Shown here: piece by piece, positions 1 to 10,762 of the stretch
Position numbering within the stretch: the first letter of the stretch is position 1
Layout of the letters: the number at the start of each line of letters is the position of its first letter
Source of the DNA: Chloranthus sessilifolius
Lineage: Eukaryota; Streptophyta; Magnoliopsida; Chloranthales; Chloranthaceae
NCBI GenBank assembly: GCA_021018995.1
Contig: CM037590.1
Location: 44,022,287 to 44,086,286, forward strand
Direction of reading: 5' to 3'
DNA length: 64,000 bases
The notes under the pieces: model-generated
The model's database searches: none
What the model saw: the letters and a program-made list of their open reading frames with translations, nothing else
Told to the model about the DNA's origin: nothing
Translations under genes and position numbers: made by a program

Positions 1-141
1 CAGATGTGATCCATGGAGAAAAAAATGCATTCTTATACATTTATACGGTCAATTGTGTCAATCATGCAAAAAATGAATTTGTGACTAAATCTGGTTTCAC
101 TGTTCATTTTTTGTGTGGTTGACACCAGTAGACTGCATGCA

Positions 142-210
<69 letters not shown>

Positions 211-906
211 TTTTCAATGGAGGTGATCAAGTACTTGCTCATCCATGTGGTATACATTCATGGGATCAGGTGCCAGGCGACAAGCGTTGGAGTAACTAAT
301 TTTCCCAATCCATAAGCCCAAAGTACCTTTGCCCGTTTAAAATTTTTACTAAAATATTGACTCGAGTTTTATTCGAACTAATTTGACTCAGGCTGACTTT
401 CAAGTCCAGTCGAGCTTCGGGCATTCAAACTATTGTTTAGACTAGATTCAGTCGCAGGGATTTATCCATTGAAAACCGATTTATACCATCTGATTAGCAG
501 ACTATAAGAGCCTTAGAGTGGACGGCTGAAAAACACATAGGCAATAGGCCACATTGAGGCAAAAAGTGCTTTGACTAGATGGTTAAAAACCTCTAAAGCT
601 CTAACCAACATAAACGTTAGGCATGATCCCTTGTGGCCAGGCATGCTCTGGTCATCTCTCCAACAATAGGCATCAGCCCTTCTTTTAATGTTAAGCTGGT
701 CCTTCCTTTCAAACTTTGGTAATTAGGCTCACAAGTTGACAAATTCTTTGCAAATTGTATATAATTCAACCAAAAGGGAAAAAATAATGAATATATTGAC
801 TAATTAACAAGCAAAAATACATAGTGTTAAAATCTGTAATACAAAATTACCAAATAAAAAAATATATAAAAGGAAAAACCACCCACTTTTAAGAAGCAAA
901 GTGAGT
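1..906. other. intergenic, no gene seen
   Basis: AT-rich noncoding DNA downstream of the minus-strand GDSL gene. It holds a long TA microsatellite. The remaining open frames are short, lack recognisable domains, and in part are only translations of the TA repeat. I see no RNA gene and no transposon ends here. Confidence 0.6.
145..206. repeat. (TA)n microsatellite
   Basis: About 31 uninterrupted TA units directly after a short GCATGCATGC stretch. It produces false open frames of alternating Tyr-Ile on both strands. Confidence 0.97.
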
Positions 907-2773
907 TCAATATGGGGATAGTGCACCATCCCCCTGAAAGTTGCGCTGACTGAGGAGAGGGGTGGTGTAATTCTCAAAAAGCAGAGCAGAGGCAATGGAT
1001 TTATAAGCAGCTTCAGTTAAATGCTCCCCATCCCACACCAATAGCACATCATTTGAGAAACCTGATTAATTACAAAATTGAACAACATGTTAATGCTTCA
1101 AAGTAATGAACACAGCACATTATATTACTCAAAAATTAAGTCTATAAAAAGCTTACCATATTGAGCGGGGTTGTTGAACAAACGCATTGCTGCATTGTAG
1201 TTGTCAGCGTACATTATATTTACAAAGGGGTACACATCTCTTAACAGCTCGATATTGTATTGGAGTAGGGCGTTGTGGTACTCCGCTTGTTCGTTTTGAT
1301 CTCTAAGACAACCATTTTGAGGATCAATACCAAAAGCGCTACTTCTAACAAAAGCTGGATTTCCATAATAATATGGAAGACATCCCATTGGAAACATCCC
1401 TGGAACCATAATGTTAGTAGCTCCTAAAGTAATCAATTCCTGCAATTTAAAAATAAAATTTTAGGTGTCATCATAAGAATAACAATAATAACCATGAAAC
1501 AAATGACGAGATTGATTTATTGTAGTAAAATAAAGGGTTGCTCACCATGATGGTTTGAGTGATAAGATTGACAACATCACGAACGGTATCTGAGTTAACC
1601 CCCATAAACTTGTAATCTCTTTCTCCAATCTCCCCAACTACTAGTAGAGATCTCTTTAGATATTCGTGGCAATCTAGAGGGCAAAAGCATCAAATAGACA
1701 AAATAAGATGGCAGATCTAACAAATGGATCTGCTTAAAAGACTGACTAATTATCCCTTATTTATATTAGATTTGGAATAAATGGATTGAAGATGAGAATC
1801 ACCTGTCTCATGAGAGCATAGAGAAGGTAGCAACTTTTTCAACCAGTCGAGCTGAACAAGAAGAGTGGTATTTGTTGCTACTTCTTCTTTGTCATAGAAA
1901 TAAGGAGTATCTATTGCTGTAGCTCCTGCAACTGCAAAGTTGGCTCCTTTTCTATAATTTCCAGCTTTTAGTCCCGCTAAATATGGACGCAAAAATGGAA
2001 GACCAAAAGCATTTGCTGCAAAATTCAAATGAAAAATTGTATAATATTGCTTATATTGTGGGTATTTGTTATTGTACATATAACTTGCAACCGGAAAAAT
2101 TAGCTACTAGGCAGATTGCTTTTACTGATGAAAGATATAAGCCTCATGACCTATTACTGGCCACCCCAGTCCGGATTTAGTCTATATTCTCTTTAGGGTG
2201 TTTTCCTCTGCTCTGGGTAGTTGAGCATCTCTCTTAAAACGCCTTCTTTATATACAGTTCTATTTTCTTTCTTATTAAATTTTATTAGCCCTTCTCAAAA
2301 AATTATTCCTAAAAAATTTATAGAAAAAGAATTCTAAAAAAATAAATCTAAACGCATACAATTTAACAGCTTAAAATCAGAACAGATAAATTGCAACTAT
2401 CACTTACTATGCCATTAATATATCAGACAAAGGACTACATCCCTACAAGTAATATTTCAGATGCTATATACAGTATAGAACGGAAATATGAAGATGATCC
2501 AAAAATTAGAAATGTACCCATGAAGTCGATGATTAGTCGTCCATTAGAGAAGGGACCGGTTGACCTATTCATATAGGTTTCGCGGTAGAGTAATTGGCCA
2601 ATATTGGGCCACTGAATAGAGTAATCGGAATCCTCACCCAAGTAGTTTCCCATATTTGAAAACACATCTCCAAAGTTGAACATTGATTCGTAACCATTCA
2701 CCGAAGGAAATATGAGAATAAGAACAGTAAAGACAAAGATTAGAGGAGCTAATCGCAAACGAGTGAAGACCAT
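907..2773 (-). CDS. GDSL esterase/lipase-like protein, catalytic residues lost
   Basis: Five exons on the minus strand: 2518-2773, 1803-2015, 1546-1673, 1157-1439 and 907-1061. All four introns are GT-AG and the frame is open through to the TGA at 907-909, giving 344 aa. Residues 1-27 look like a signal peptide, so the product is probably secreted. Family blocks are clear: block I FNFGDVFSNMGN (32-43), block II GANFAVAGAT, block III GEIGERDY, and block V DGEHLTEAAY with D304 and H307. The family normally hydrolyses acyl esters using Ser (block I), Gly, Asn (block III) and His. Here V37 replaces the nucleophilic Ser and R175 replaces the block III Asn, so esterase activity is unlikely. The length is slightly below the usual 350-390 aa. 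The closest type is the acetylajmalan-esterase or At5g45910-like branch of plant GDSL proteins, judged from motif style only. It may be a pseudoenzyme or an early pseudogene with an intact frame. Confidence 0.9.
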
Positions 2774-2953
2774 ATTGAAAATTTTTAAGGTAGGAGAACC
2801 AAGAGCGAAGAAAATAAAGAGCAGAGGAGAACGAAGAGAAGAAAAACAGGACTAGAGAACAGCAAACACTGAGAAAAAATAAGCTCGGGCGTCTGATATT
2901 TTGTTGTAGTGAAGATACAGATGATCTTCTAACAACAGAATACTAGGGGTTCT

Positions 2954-3081
2954 AATTTATATAAAACGAAAGTAAATGATGATGGAATTAGATTATGAGT
3001 TAAAGTCATAATAAGTAAATATAGAAGTTTCCGTAAATATATAAAACGAAAGTTAATGATGATAGAGTTAGATTATGAGTT
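2954..3081. repeat. direct duplication of the GDSL upstream region
   Basis: The segment 2954-3001 is repeated at 3034-3081 with few differences (shared core ATAAAACGAAAGT). Each copy contains an AT-rich TATA-like string, so the duplication may have doubled a core promoter. Confidence 0.8.
2956..2965 (-). promoter_or_regulatory. putative TATA box of the GDSL-like gene
   Basis: On the minus strand the sequence reads TTTATATAAA about 185 bases upstream of the start codon. This is a typical plant TATA position if the 5' UTR is about 150 bases. A second similar TATA-like site lies 80 bp further upstream because the segment is duplicated. Confidence 0.45.
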
Positions 3082-3579
3082 GATAAGAATATGTGTTTGG
3101 AAACTTGTAGCACAAGTAAGTAGCAATATGACAGTTATAACACAGGTATTTAGCATAAACAACATTTAAGATAATAAAAGGGCTTAACTCTACGCGGCCG
3201 CCTATTAATCGCTAAAATAAAACTAGGCCTGTCAAGTGGCCGGTTATCGCTAGTCTAGGGCTTGGACGTTTTTCGAGCTTTTTTTTAATTCCTTTATTCT
3301 AATAAAATTTGTTTGGGCTATTTTTTATAATAAAATTTGGTTGGGGTTTGACTGTTTTTTTTCTAATAAGAGTTTGAAGAATATTAAAATTTTAATTAAA
3401 TAATTGTATTAATATTATAGAAGCTAAAGTACATACTTTTATTCAAATATTTTATTTTAATTTGTTGTACAATGATTATAATGGGCAATAGTTGCACAAT
3501 GATTATAACGGACAACGATTAATCTCAGGACATTTAAGTAAATTATATTTAATTAAAATTATTTTTTTATAACTTTAAA

Positions 3580-3581
<2 letters not shown>

Positions 3582-3624
<43 letters not shown>
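3582..3624. repeat. (TA)n microsatellite
   Basis: Uninterrupted TA units inside AT-rich intergenic DNA. The flanks (3215-3270 and 3625-3730) are GC-richer and resemble ends of non-autonomous transposons, but no matching inverted ends or target duplication could be fixed. No gene lies between 3082 and 3960. Confidence 0.9.
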
Positions 3625-3630
<6 letters not shown>

Positions 3631-3960
3631 CGGGTTGGAACACTCAACCCAAGCTCAGCCTGGATTGATCCGAGTTGCAACATGTTTAGCCCGATCCGGA
3701 TACCGGGCCTCATTTTCTTGATAGAAAGTACTACTTTTCTGAATCGGGTGAGGGCTCAATGAGAGCCCTAATTACTAACAAGGCCCAAAGCCCAACCTAA
3801 TGAATCTAATTTTTTTTGTTAGTCATTGTTGTTAAATGTTTTTTAGAATTATCCATTTGATGAATTTAACCATAATATTAAGGGTTATTTTGATAATTTA
3901 ATCATAAATACCTTTGTACGAGGGTTATTTTGATAATCTAATCATAAATATCTTAGATAA

Positions 3961-4352
3961 AGGTAGCCTGGTACTAAAGACCAATTAACTTACTTGCTCC
4001 TACATTAGTTTGCTGCTACGTGGCACCCAATCACATGATCGGGTGTCATGTAAAGAAGCGGTTCGATGATCATAAGTATTGTCTAAATAAATAAAAAGAA
4101 TAAAATATGTAAAATTGTCCGGTCAATAATGTCAACTGTGTGCGTGGAAGACGAACGGTGAACTCAAATGTGATTTTACTTTCATTTTCCGTGCATTTGA
4201 CTATTGTTTTTGTACAGCTTATTTAAAAAATAAATAATCTATAACATTACGCTCTTTTATATGAAACCCGATTATGTGATTGGATGTCAAGTGTTAGTAA
4301 ACTAATGTCCAACTATGTTAAGTTACTTAGTCTTTGGTATCAGTCAGCTTTA
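3961..4352. mobile_element. fold-back MITE, about 390 bp
   Basis: The left arm (about 3961-4052) is the imperfect reverse complement of the right arm (about 4258-4352). Matching blocks include GGTACTAAAGAC against GTCTTTGGTATC, ACATTAGTTT against AAACTAATGT, and CCAATCACATGATCGGGT against its counterpart near 4270. It has no coding capacity. The exact ends and target duplication are uncertain. Confidence 0.65.
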
Positions 4353-5305
4353 CCTTTCCATATAATTAGAAGAGATGTGGAGGTTGCCGTCCATCCATGA
4401 AAACGAGTCACGCCCATAACGAGATGCATTCCATCTGATTTGTGAAATTTAAAATCATCCGTTTGAAAATAAGAACAAAAGACACAGTGCATGGATCAAA
4501 TCTCATGAAAATGTGACTTTTGGGCGACTGCCATTCAATCTATGAGCTATAAGTTTGATGGTTGGGATTGCTCACATCATACTCCCTTAATGGTATAAGA
4601 TCATTTAAACACCAAAATGGTATTTAAATGATGGCCAGAGAGATGTTCAATGTTTTAAATAAGGAAAATTGTAAATAGCATGCAGATTTTGTGCCAGCAG
4701 AGTACAAGCAGCTGATATGAGGTTACTTGATTGGCTGCTTGTACTTGCAGCCAATTGTATCGACCTTGGATCAGCCAAGAATGCTGATCCACAGTCGGAT
4801 TGGTGGGATGTGAGACCCAAACAAAGCCGCGAGGATTTTCTTTTGATGGGGCTAGTGATGGGCAAGAATTGTTAATAAATGTTTTTCCTCAAATTTCGGG
4901 CCTTGATCGACAAATATTAGTAATTGTTTTCCTGATAAATTCCATTAACACATTCGAAAATTAAATGGGTGCTTTAACCCCACTTTGCTATTTGCCGTCG
5001 GATCGAAATATTAATTTGGGTGTTGCAGACTCTAGCACATTGTCGATTTGATTATAATTATGAGAACAGTACGAAATAGCGCACCTATTGAATTTTAAAA
5101 ATAATTTCGGTGACATTTTATTTTATTATTAAATAGCGTCCCTACAACTTTTAAATGACCTACATTAATGCACGGGTGTAAAAGTATGATGTAAAGATTT
5201 TACCGAGCCCTTGAATAGCCCTTGCCTAGCCAAATAGACTCCTCCGTCTTCCTTTTAATATCGGGTATCGTGTACCAATGGTAGAAGAGCTGTACATCAT
5301 AGTGG
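4353..5305. other. intergenic, no gene seen
   Basis: AT-rich sequence without recognisable genes. The open frames present are short and show no domain. Confidence 0.5.
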
Positions 5306-5309
5306 TTAT

Positions 5310-5920
5310 TTATTTTTTTTAAAAAAAATAATAAATAAAAAATAATAAAAATAATCTCTGCAACATCTCTCTCAGGTGCCTTGTTGAAGATCTTTATCTC
5401 TCTCTTCTTTTTCTCTCCTCCCTCTCTCTCATAGATCTGATATTGAATTTTTTCGAGTCTCGTCTCTGTTACAGGTTAGTGAAAGTTATATTGAAATCAT
5501 GGATCAAAATTTCGTCCGATACCGATACGTATCAGTATCGGACCTCACCGATACGATACATTAAATATACCATATCAATGTTTCCCATCAAATACCGGAT
5601 AATACATTCAATGTATCATCCGATATGTATCGGTTTTAGGCTCGGATTATACGTATCGATTTTCCGATATTTTAATCTTTGATTGAAACCCTCCATCATT
5701 AAAGAGTTATCAAGCTTTGTTAATAAAGGGGATCCAGAACCATCAATGGGTACATAACATTTATGATTATTTATCTTTAAAAAAAAAAATAATAATTAAT
5801 AAAATGGAAAATAAAAAAATCAATCCCTGCAACATTTCTCTCAAGAGCCTTATTAAAGATCTTTTTTTTTTCTCTCTCTCTCTCCTTCCTCTCTCTTTTT
5901 TTTTTTTTGATACATCTGTT
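5310..5920. repeat. direct repeat of about 130 bp flanking a MITE
   Basis: The A-rich segment followed by a CT-rich block at about 5315-5440 recurs at about 5775-5918 (shared strings CTGCAACAT, TCTCTCA, TTGAAGATCTTT or TTAAAGATCTTT, then CT repeats). A short hAT-type MITE lies between the copies. No gene is seen. Confidence 0.65.
5498..5681. mobile_element. short hAT-type MITE, CCGATACGTATCGG interior
   Basis: 184 bp flanked by 8-bp direct repeats attgaaat / attgaaac (7 of 8). The left end reads CATGGATCAAAATTTCG; the right end in reverse complement reads CAAAGATTAAAATATCGG. The interior is made of repeated near-palindromes of the type CCGATACGTATCGG. The ends match those of the elements at 9207, 24691 and 32876. 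The 8-bp duplication points to the hAT superfamily. It is non-coding. Confidence 0.75.
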
Positions 5921-6049
5921 TTCTTTTTCCTGGTTTGGAGTGAGGAGGAGAGGATTCAAAGAGTTAAAGTTGATGGCATAAATGTAATTTATATAACTTT
6001 TAAGAGGAGAGATGCAGGAACGGTAAAAATATAAACTACATCAACGTTT

Positions 6050-6668
6050 GCAAGCGTTGGGTTGGTCCTCCCCAATCACTCCTTTCAAGTGTGAAATTTC
6101 GAGTTAATCGATGATATAATTGGTGATACAATAATGTAAACAATAAAAGTAAACAATCACAACCACAAAATAAACACAGACGATTTTGACGTGGAAAACT
6201 CTTTCACAGGTAAAAATCACGGGATTTATCTCAGATCCAAAGCAAACAATTCACTATAAAAAATAAATTCTTATAGTGCTTAAGAATGAAATGCTCTATC
6301 ACTATTCTCACCAACAACGACACAACGATCGCGTCTCACGATCATCCCTTTTATAGTGTAAAGCTATTGCCTTCAACCATCGTCTCTTACAATGGTCCAC
6401 TTGTTTCACACGAGCCAGCAACAAACTTCAACCAAACAATTTCAACCTCAGATCGCAGAGGCAAAAGGTTCTTTGAGATTTAGATCAATTCGGAATAAAA
6501 TTAAGTTATCTCAAAGAGATGGGAAATTAGAACTTCTGAAAAGATTTTCGAAAGTTAAAAAATTTTCTCGGGAGTTGTAACTTCCTGAAACTAATTTCCC
6601 CTTTTAAATTGTCATGGCACTTACGTCCGTGAATCACTCACAGATGCTCGTGAGTTAAGGCGCAACCG
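6050..6668. other. possible retroelement remnant, no gene
   Basis: The stretch around 6170-6250 (GACGTGGAAAACTC followed by a region rich in CAC and AAT) resembles sequence often met in degenerate plant LTRs. I find no matching second LTR or target duplication. The short open frames are not convincing. Confidence 0.3.
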
Positions 6669-7505
6669 TGGCACATATTTTTTTATCAATCCATTTAGTG
6701 CAGGTTGTTGGATGTCATGTGAACTTGAAAGTACCCACGAGATACATTCATAATGGACCCTACCATGCATATGGATAATGGTTTACATTAAAAGGCTTAG
6801 GGCTTGTTTGAGAGAACCGAATCAATAGGATTCTTTGTTTTAATTTAGAAAGTGGGGTAAGAAGTCACCTTTTCGAAGATTTCTTCTGTTCACAAGTTTA
6901 GTGGGCCCCGCACGAAAAATGTCACTTTCGACGTTTATCTTTCTGTCCAAAAATCCAAGAAAACCAAGATTCTTACCCCAACATTATATACTCCTCCCAA
7001 AACATTACACCTGATTTCAACTCCATCATTTGTGAGTCCCAACTATGCCGAGTTTAAAAAGGTAGCTTTAAACGCCCTCGTCGCATACTTTTAGGCCTTA
7101 GTGGCACATGGCACATATTTTTTATCAATCCATTTAGTGCAGGTTGTTGGATGTCATGTGAACTTGAAAGTACCCACGAAACACATCCATAATGTACCCT
7201 ACCATGCATATGAGTAATAGTTTAGGGCTCGTACGAGAGAACCAAATCAATAGGATTCTTCATTTTAATTTAGAAAGTGGGGGTAAGAAGTCACATTTTC
7301 AAAGATTTCTTTTATTCGTAAGTTTAGTGAGCCCCGCACGAAAAAAGCCACTTTCGACGTTTCTTTTTCTATCCAAAAGTCCGAGAAAAGCTAGGATTCT
7401 TACCCCAGCATTGTATACTCCTCCCAAAGCATTACACCTGATTGCAACTCCATCATTTGTGAGTCCCAACGGTGCCGAGTTTAAAAAGGTAGCTTTAAAC
7501 ACACC
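6669..7505. repeat. tandem duplication, about 400 bp per copy
   Basis: Copy 1 is about 6669-7077 and copy 2 about 7108-7505. They share long identical stretches, for example CAATCCATTTAGTGCAGG and GGATGTCATGTGAACTTG. The duplicated part includes a possible Tourist-like left end (TTA then GGGCTTGTTTGAG at 6799, GGGCTCGTACGAG at 7223). Copy 2 runs into the fold-back MITE at 7489. Confidence 0.85.
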
Positions 7506-7904
7506 CACTGAATCTTGTCAGGCGCCTATGCAAAAAATCATTGAATTCTTTAAACCAGATGATGGAGATAGTTTTTCATCCAATCTTCAACAGAAGGGAC
7601 CTTGAGATCATGATGCACCTATCAGACGGTAAATTTTAATTCCATGTGGCACAGATCCCAAAAAAGTGGCCCTAATATCACATGGCACACCTCACGCTCA
7701 AACGGAATTTTAGGGCTACATTTTTAGGAACTGTGTCATGTGGAAGTGAAGACTAACCCCCTGATAGGTGCGCCATGATCTCAAAATCCCTTGTGTGAAA
7801 GATTGGAGCGAAAAACAATCTCCATTATCTATTGAAAGCAATCACTGGTTTTTAGAATAGATGTCAAGCAAGATTCAGTGGGTGCGGGTGCACTTAAAGC
7901 TATC
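7489..7904. mobile_element. fold-back MITE family F, copy 1
   Basis: Long inverted arms: GGTAGCTTTAAACACACCCA on the left against the reverse complement of GCACTTAAAGCTATCC on the right, then CACTGAATCTTG, GATGGAGAT, and a core with CTTGAGATCATGATGCACC mirrored by CGCCATGATCTCAA. Related copies are at 32797, 33943, 59053 and 62027. It is non-coding. Confidence 0.7.
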
Positions 7905-7973
7905 CAATTTAAAATTGGTTCGGTGGGTGTTACACTTAAGGCTTCCTTGTATTCTCCCTATGTAACCATGAAG

Positions 7974-7993
7974 TGGCTTCACTTAGAGCCCCA

Positions 7994-8054
<61 letters not shown>

Positions 8055-8082
8055 TTCACTTAGAGCCCCAATGTATATATAT
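7974..8082. repeat. (TA)n with duplicated flank
   Basis: A TA run (7997-8051) is followed by a second copy of its own left flank: GGCTTCACTTAGAGCCCC occurs just before 7997 and again from 8052, where a shorter TA run follows. This looks like a local tandem duplication of flank plus microsatellite. Confidence 0.85.
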
Positions 8083-8136
8083 ATATATACTTCTTTTTCC
8101 TTATGCACACATTTATAAGAATGAAGTTTGTTTTAA

Positions 8137-8535
8137 GGGAGCCATTACTTGCACTCGGAAACTTGACCCTTGCACCGAAGTTAAAGAAAGACTTGATATT
8201 TGAGGGACATGTGATGATGAAAATGCATTTGGATCATCTGATTTGAAGTTCATGATCTAGAGGTATTTAGTACATAAGATTGGATGAAAACATAATCCTT
8301 ATCATATGATTTATTACAGTCAACTGTTGAATAAGGTAATAGCCTTTGACTATAGTTAATCACATGACGAAGATTATGTTTTGTGTTAATCATTTGCACT
8401 TAATATCTTTAAATCATGACCGTTAAATCAAACGATTTAGATGGTGTTTTCAAATAATAGAGGTCACAAAACTTGCAAGTCTTTATTTTAAATTTGGTGC
8501 AAGGGTCAAGTTTCCGAGTGCAAGTAATGACTCCC
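8137..8535. mobile_element. Mutator-like MITE, 399 bp, copy A
   Basis: Bounded by a perfect 9-bp direct repeat TTGTTTTAA (8128-8136 and 8536-8544). The terminal inverted repeats start GGGAGCCATTACTTGCACTC and continue for about 45 bp with few mismatches. The interior contains mirrored blocks such as GTTCATGATCTA. It is non-coding. A second copy of identical length lies at 34422-34820. The 9-bp duplication and long inverted ends indicate a Mutator-type MITE. Confidence 0.9.
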
Positions 8536-9206
8536 TTGTTTTAATTGGGCCCCAACGTTCATAATATTCATGACATTATACTAATATATTGGAGTCGTGT
8601 ATATAATTTAGTAAATATGTTTCGAGATATTATATTCGAAAATAAATCCGTCAAATGAGTTCAACCTTGAATGGATGGGTAACCCGTAAAATTTTAATCA
8701 AATTCGAGTACGATGAGTAGTCCGATGATTAACATTCGTATAACGGTAGCATAACTACTGATTTAATTGATTTTAAACTTTTCAGAAAAAAAACTTAAGA
8801 ACGATGGAGAAATTAGTTTTTTTGTGAAAAATCACGAATCAAAGCAACTCAAACACACATATGGGAAAAGACATGAATCAAGGTTTGCTAAGAATCAACA
8901 AGATTCTATGTTGCCAGGATTCAAAACTTTTCTAAGAAAAGCCAAGAAACACCTAAATGAGGCCTTAGACTTCTACCATCAAATCCAAGCACTCTAATAT
9001 GGACCTTATATACAAGAGCAACAGTATCTGTTAGGGCTTGAAACCAATGCATGGGTATCTGTTAGAGTTTGAATCTAATGGATCGAACCCTTTTAAAACT
9101 AACATATATTCGCATGATCCTTTGGTGATTATAAAAACACGTCCAACTTGGCATAAAAAGTTTACTTTGGATGGTGTATCTACTTAGGTACGTGAACCGT
9201 TGGCTA

Positions 9207-9405
9207 CAAGGATCAAAAATTCGGATTTCGTTTCGGTTTCCATCCACTGAAATCGAAATTGAAATTTTGAATCGAAATTTTGGCTAAAATTTTGATTTTC
9301 GACCGAAATCTTCAAAACAGTCGAAAAATACCGAAATCTGAAGTTTTTGTTTCGGTTTCGATGAGGACAGAAACTGAAAAATTTCGGCTGAAATTTTGAA
9401 CCATG
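9207..9405. mobile_element. short hAT-type MITE, CGAAATTTCG interior
   Basis: 199 bp between 8-bp repeats gttggcta and attggcta (7 of 8). The left end is CAAGGATCAAAAATTCGG; the right end in reverse complement is CATGGTTCAAAATTTCAG. The interior is a patchwork of GAAATTTCGG-type units in both orientations. It is non-coding. Confidence 0.8.
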
Positions 9406-9717
9406 ATTGGCTAACCGTTAGGGATATCAATGGGTCGGGCCGGACTTTTGCATTACCTTAGCATTAGGCGGGTCTGTGCAACTGTGGATTTTTATCAAAT
9501 CCGTCGCGACGATACGCTCGTAATAAAACTAGAGTCGCCACCCGAAGCTTTTGGTATCCCGAGATACCCAAATCGATATGATGAGCATCGAAGTGCAAAA
9601 AATATGACTTTGATTCCGGTTTCAAAGGCTTTTGGGTAGAGGCTTCGGTTATCGATCGGGAAGGTGTTAGGCACCCGATCAACTTGCTCGTAAGCGGTCT
9701 CTATTATGATTGTTTGG

Positions 9718-9726
<9 letters not shown>

Positions 9727-9781
<55 letters not shown>
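9727..9781. repeat. (TA)n microsatellite
   Basis: Uninterrupted TA run inside the retroelement remnant. It creates spurious open frames on both strands. Confidence 0.97.
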
Positions 9782-9785
<4 letters not shown>

Positions 9786-10624
9786 AAAGGAAAATTGGCA
9801 TCACTTTCTCTTGCCCGAAGGTACGCCGATCCTATTGAGCCCTTCTCGCTTGCTAAAATTTGGGCAGCGTAACGGCTCAATTCTAGGATAGAGAAAAAGC
9901 AAAGAAGGTAGAGGAAAAGAGGGGAGAGTCGGAGCTCTCGGGCCCTTGTAGCACAACTGTGGACCATCGCATGGGTGCACTTGATGAGCTTCTGATAGCT
10001 TAAGAGGTTGAAAGACGGGTTCTAATCTCTAAGGCTTGGTAGCTAAGATGTAGAAGAAGAAGGTTAGGGGATAGTTGTAGCTAAATCTCAAAGATTTATG
10101 ATAGATAATGGAGTGTAAAAGATGAACTAGGGTGCTGGAATTTTATGAGTTTTATGCTGAAAAATGGGAGAGGGAACTCACTAATAATTTTCTCTCTTTT
10201 AGAATTTTTTTTAAGCCCTTAACAAGAGGCGGGTAGCTCTCTATTTATAGAAAAGGGGAGGATTAGGGGAGGCTTAAAAGCTAATGAGGTTAGCAATTAG
10301 GTAATTTTAAATCTAAGATTTTTGTGTTTTTCAAGGTTTTAGAAATGTGAAAAATGGGTTTAATGATAGATGATAGGTGATCAATGCCGTAATATGACTA
10401 TATTTCGGGCCCTAATTCCTATATTTAGCTGTCCGATGAAAGCATCTGATGATTGTTATGAGGTCTTAATGATTACAGGTGTTTCTGATCGTGGGATCGC
10501 TAAAGAGCATAAAAGAAGATAATTAAAGGTTGCACAGGAGCAATGGACTAAAAGTCAAAAGAAGTACCGAAATCTGTGAAGTAACTCAACATTCATAAGG
10601 AGAATGAGATTCTACCCCTAAGCG

Positions 10625-10734
10625 TCAATAGATTGAGGAATAAGTGTCAATCGATTGACAGGAGAAGGCAGCTTTGTCCCCACTTACTTCGATTCAAAAG
10701 TTAATCGATTGAGATTTAATTCTCAATCGATTGA
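10625..10734. repeat. TCAATCGATTGA palindrome cluster
   Basis: Four copies or near-copies at 10625, 10647, 10701 and 10723, in two pairs each spaced 22 bp. The cluster lies 40-140 bp upstream of the TATAAAAAGG at 10764 on the plus strand, as an upstream promoter element would. The motif differs from the chromovirus palindrome. Confidence 0.7.
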
Positions 10735-10762
10735 GGCTATTAGGGATAGGGTTTGCTCGACC

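Larger units (their letters stand above)
6799..8964. mobile_element. Harbinger/Tourist-like non-autonomous element with nested MITEs
   Basis: The right end at 8964 is ACCTAAATGAGGCC followed by TTA, the mirror of GGCCTCATTCAGGTGG at 33378. The interior next to it (about 8600-8960) is homologous, in inverted orientation, to 33380-33735. The left end is less certain: TTA plus GGGCTTGTTTGAG at 6799, or its duplicate at 7223. A TTA target duplication and ends of the GGCCTCRTTY type fit Tourist/Harbinger. A fold-back MITE and a 399-bp Mutator-like MITE lie inside. No transposase is seen. Confidence 0.5.

Noticed and set aside
115..315. ORFs with long Tyr-Ile runs here and at 7878, 9684, 26554 and 62567
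   Set aside because: They are translations of TA microsatellites on either strand, not genes.
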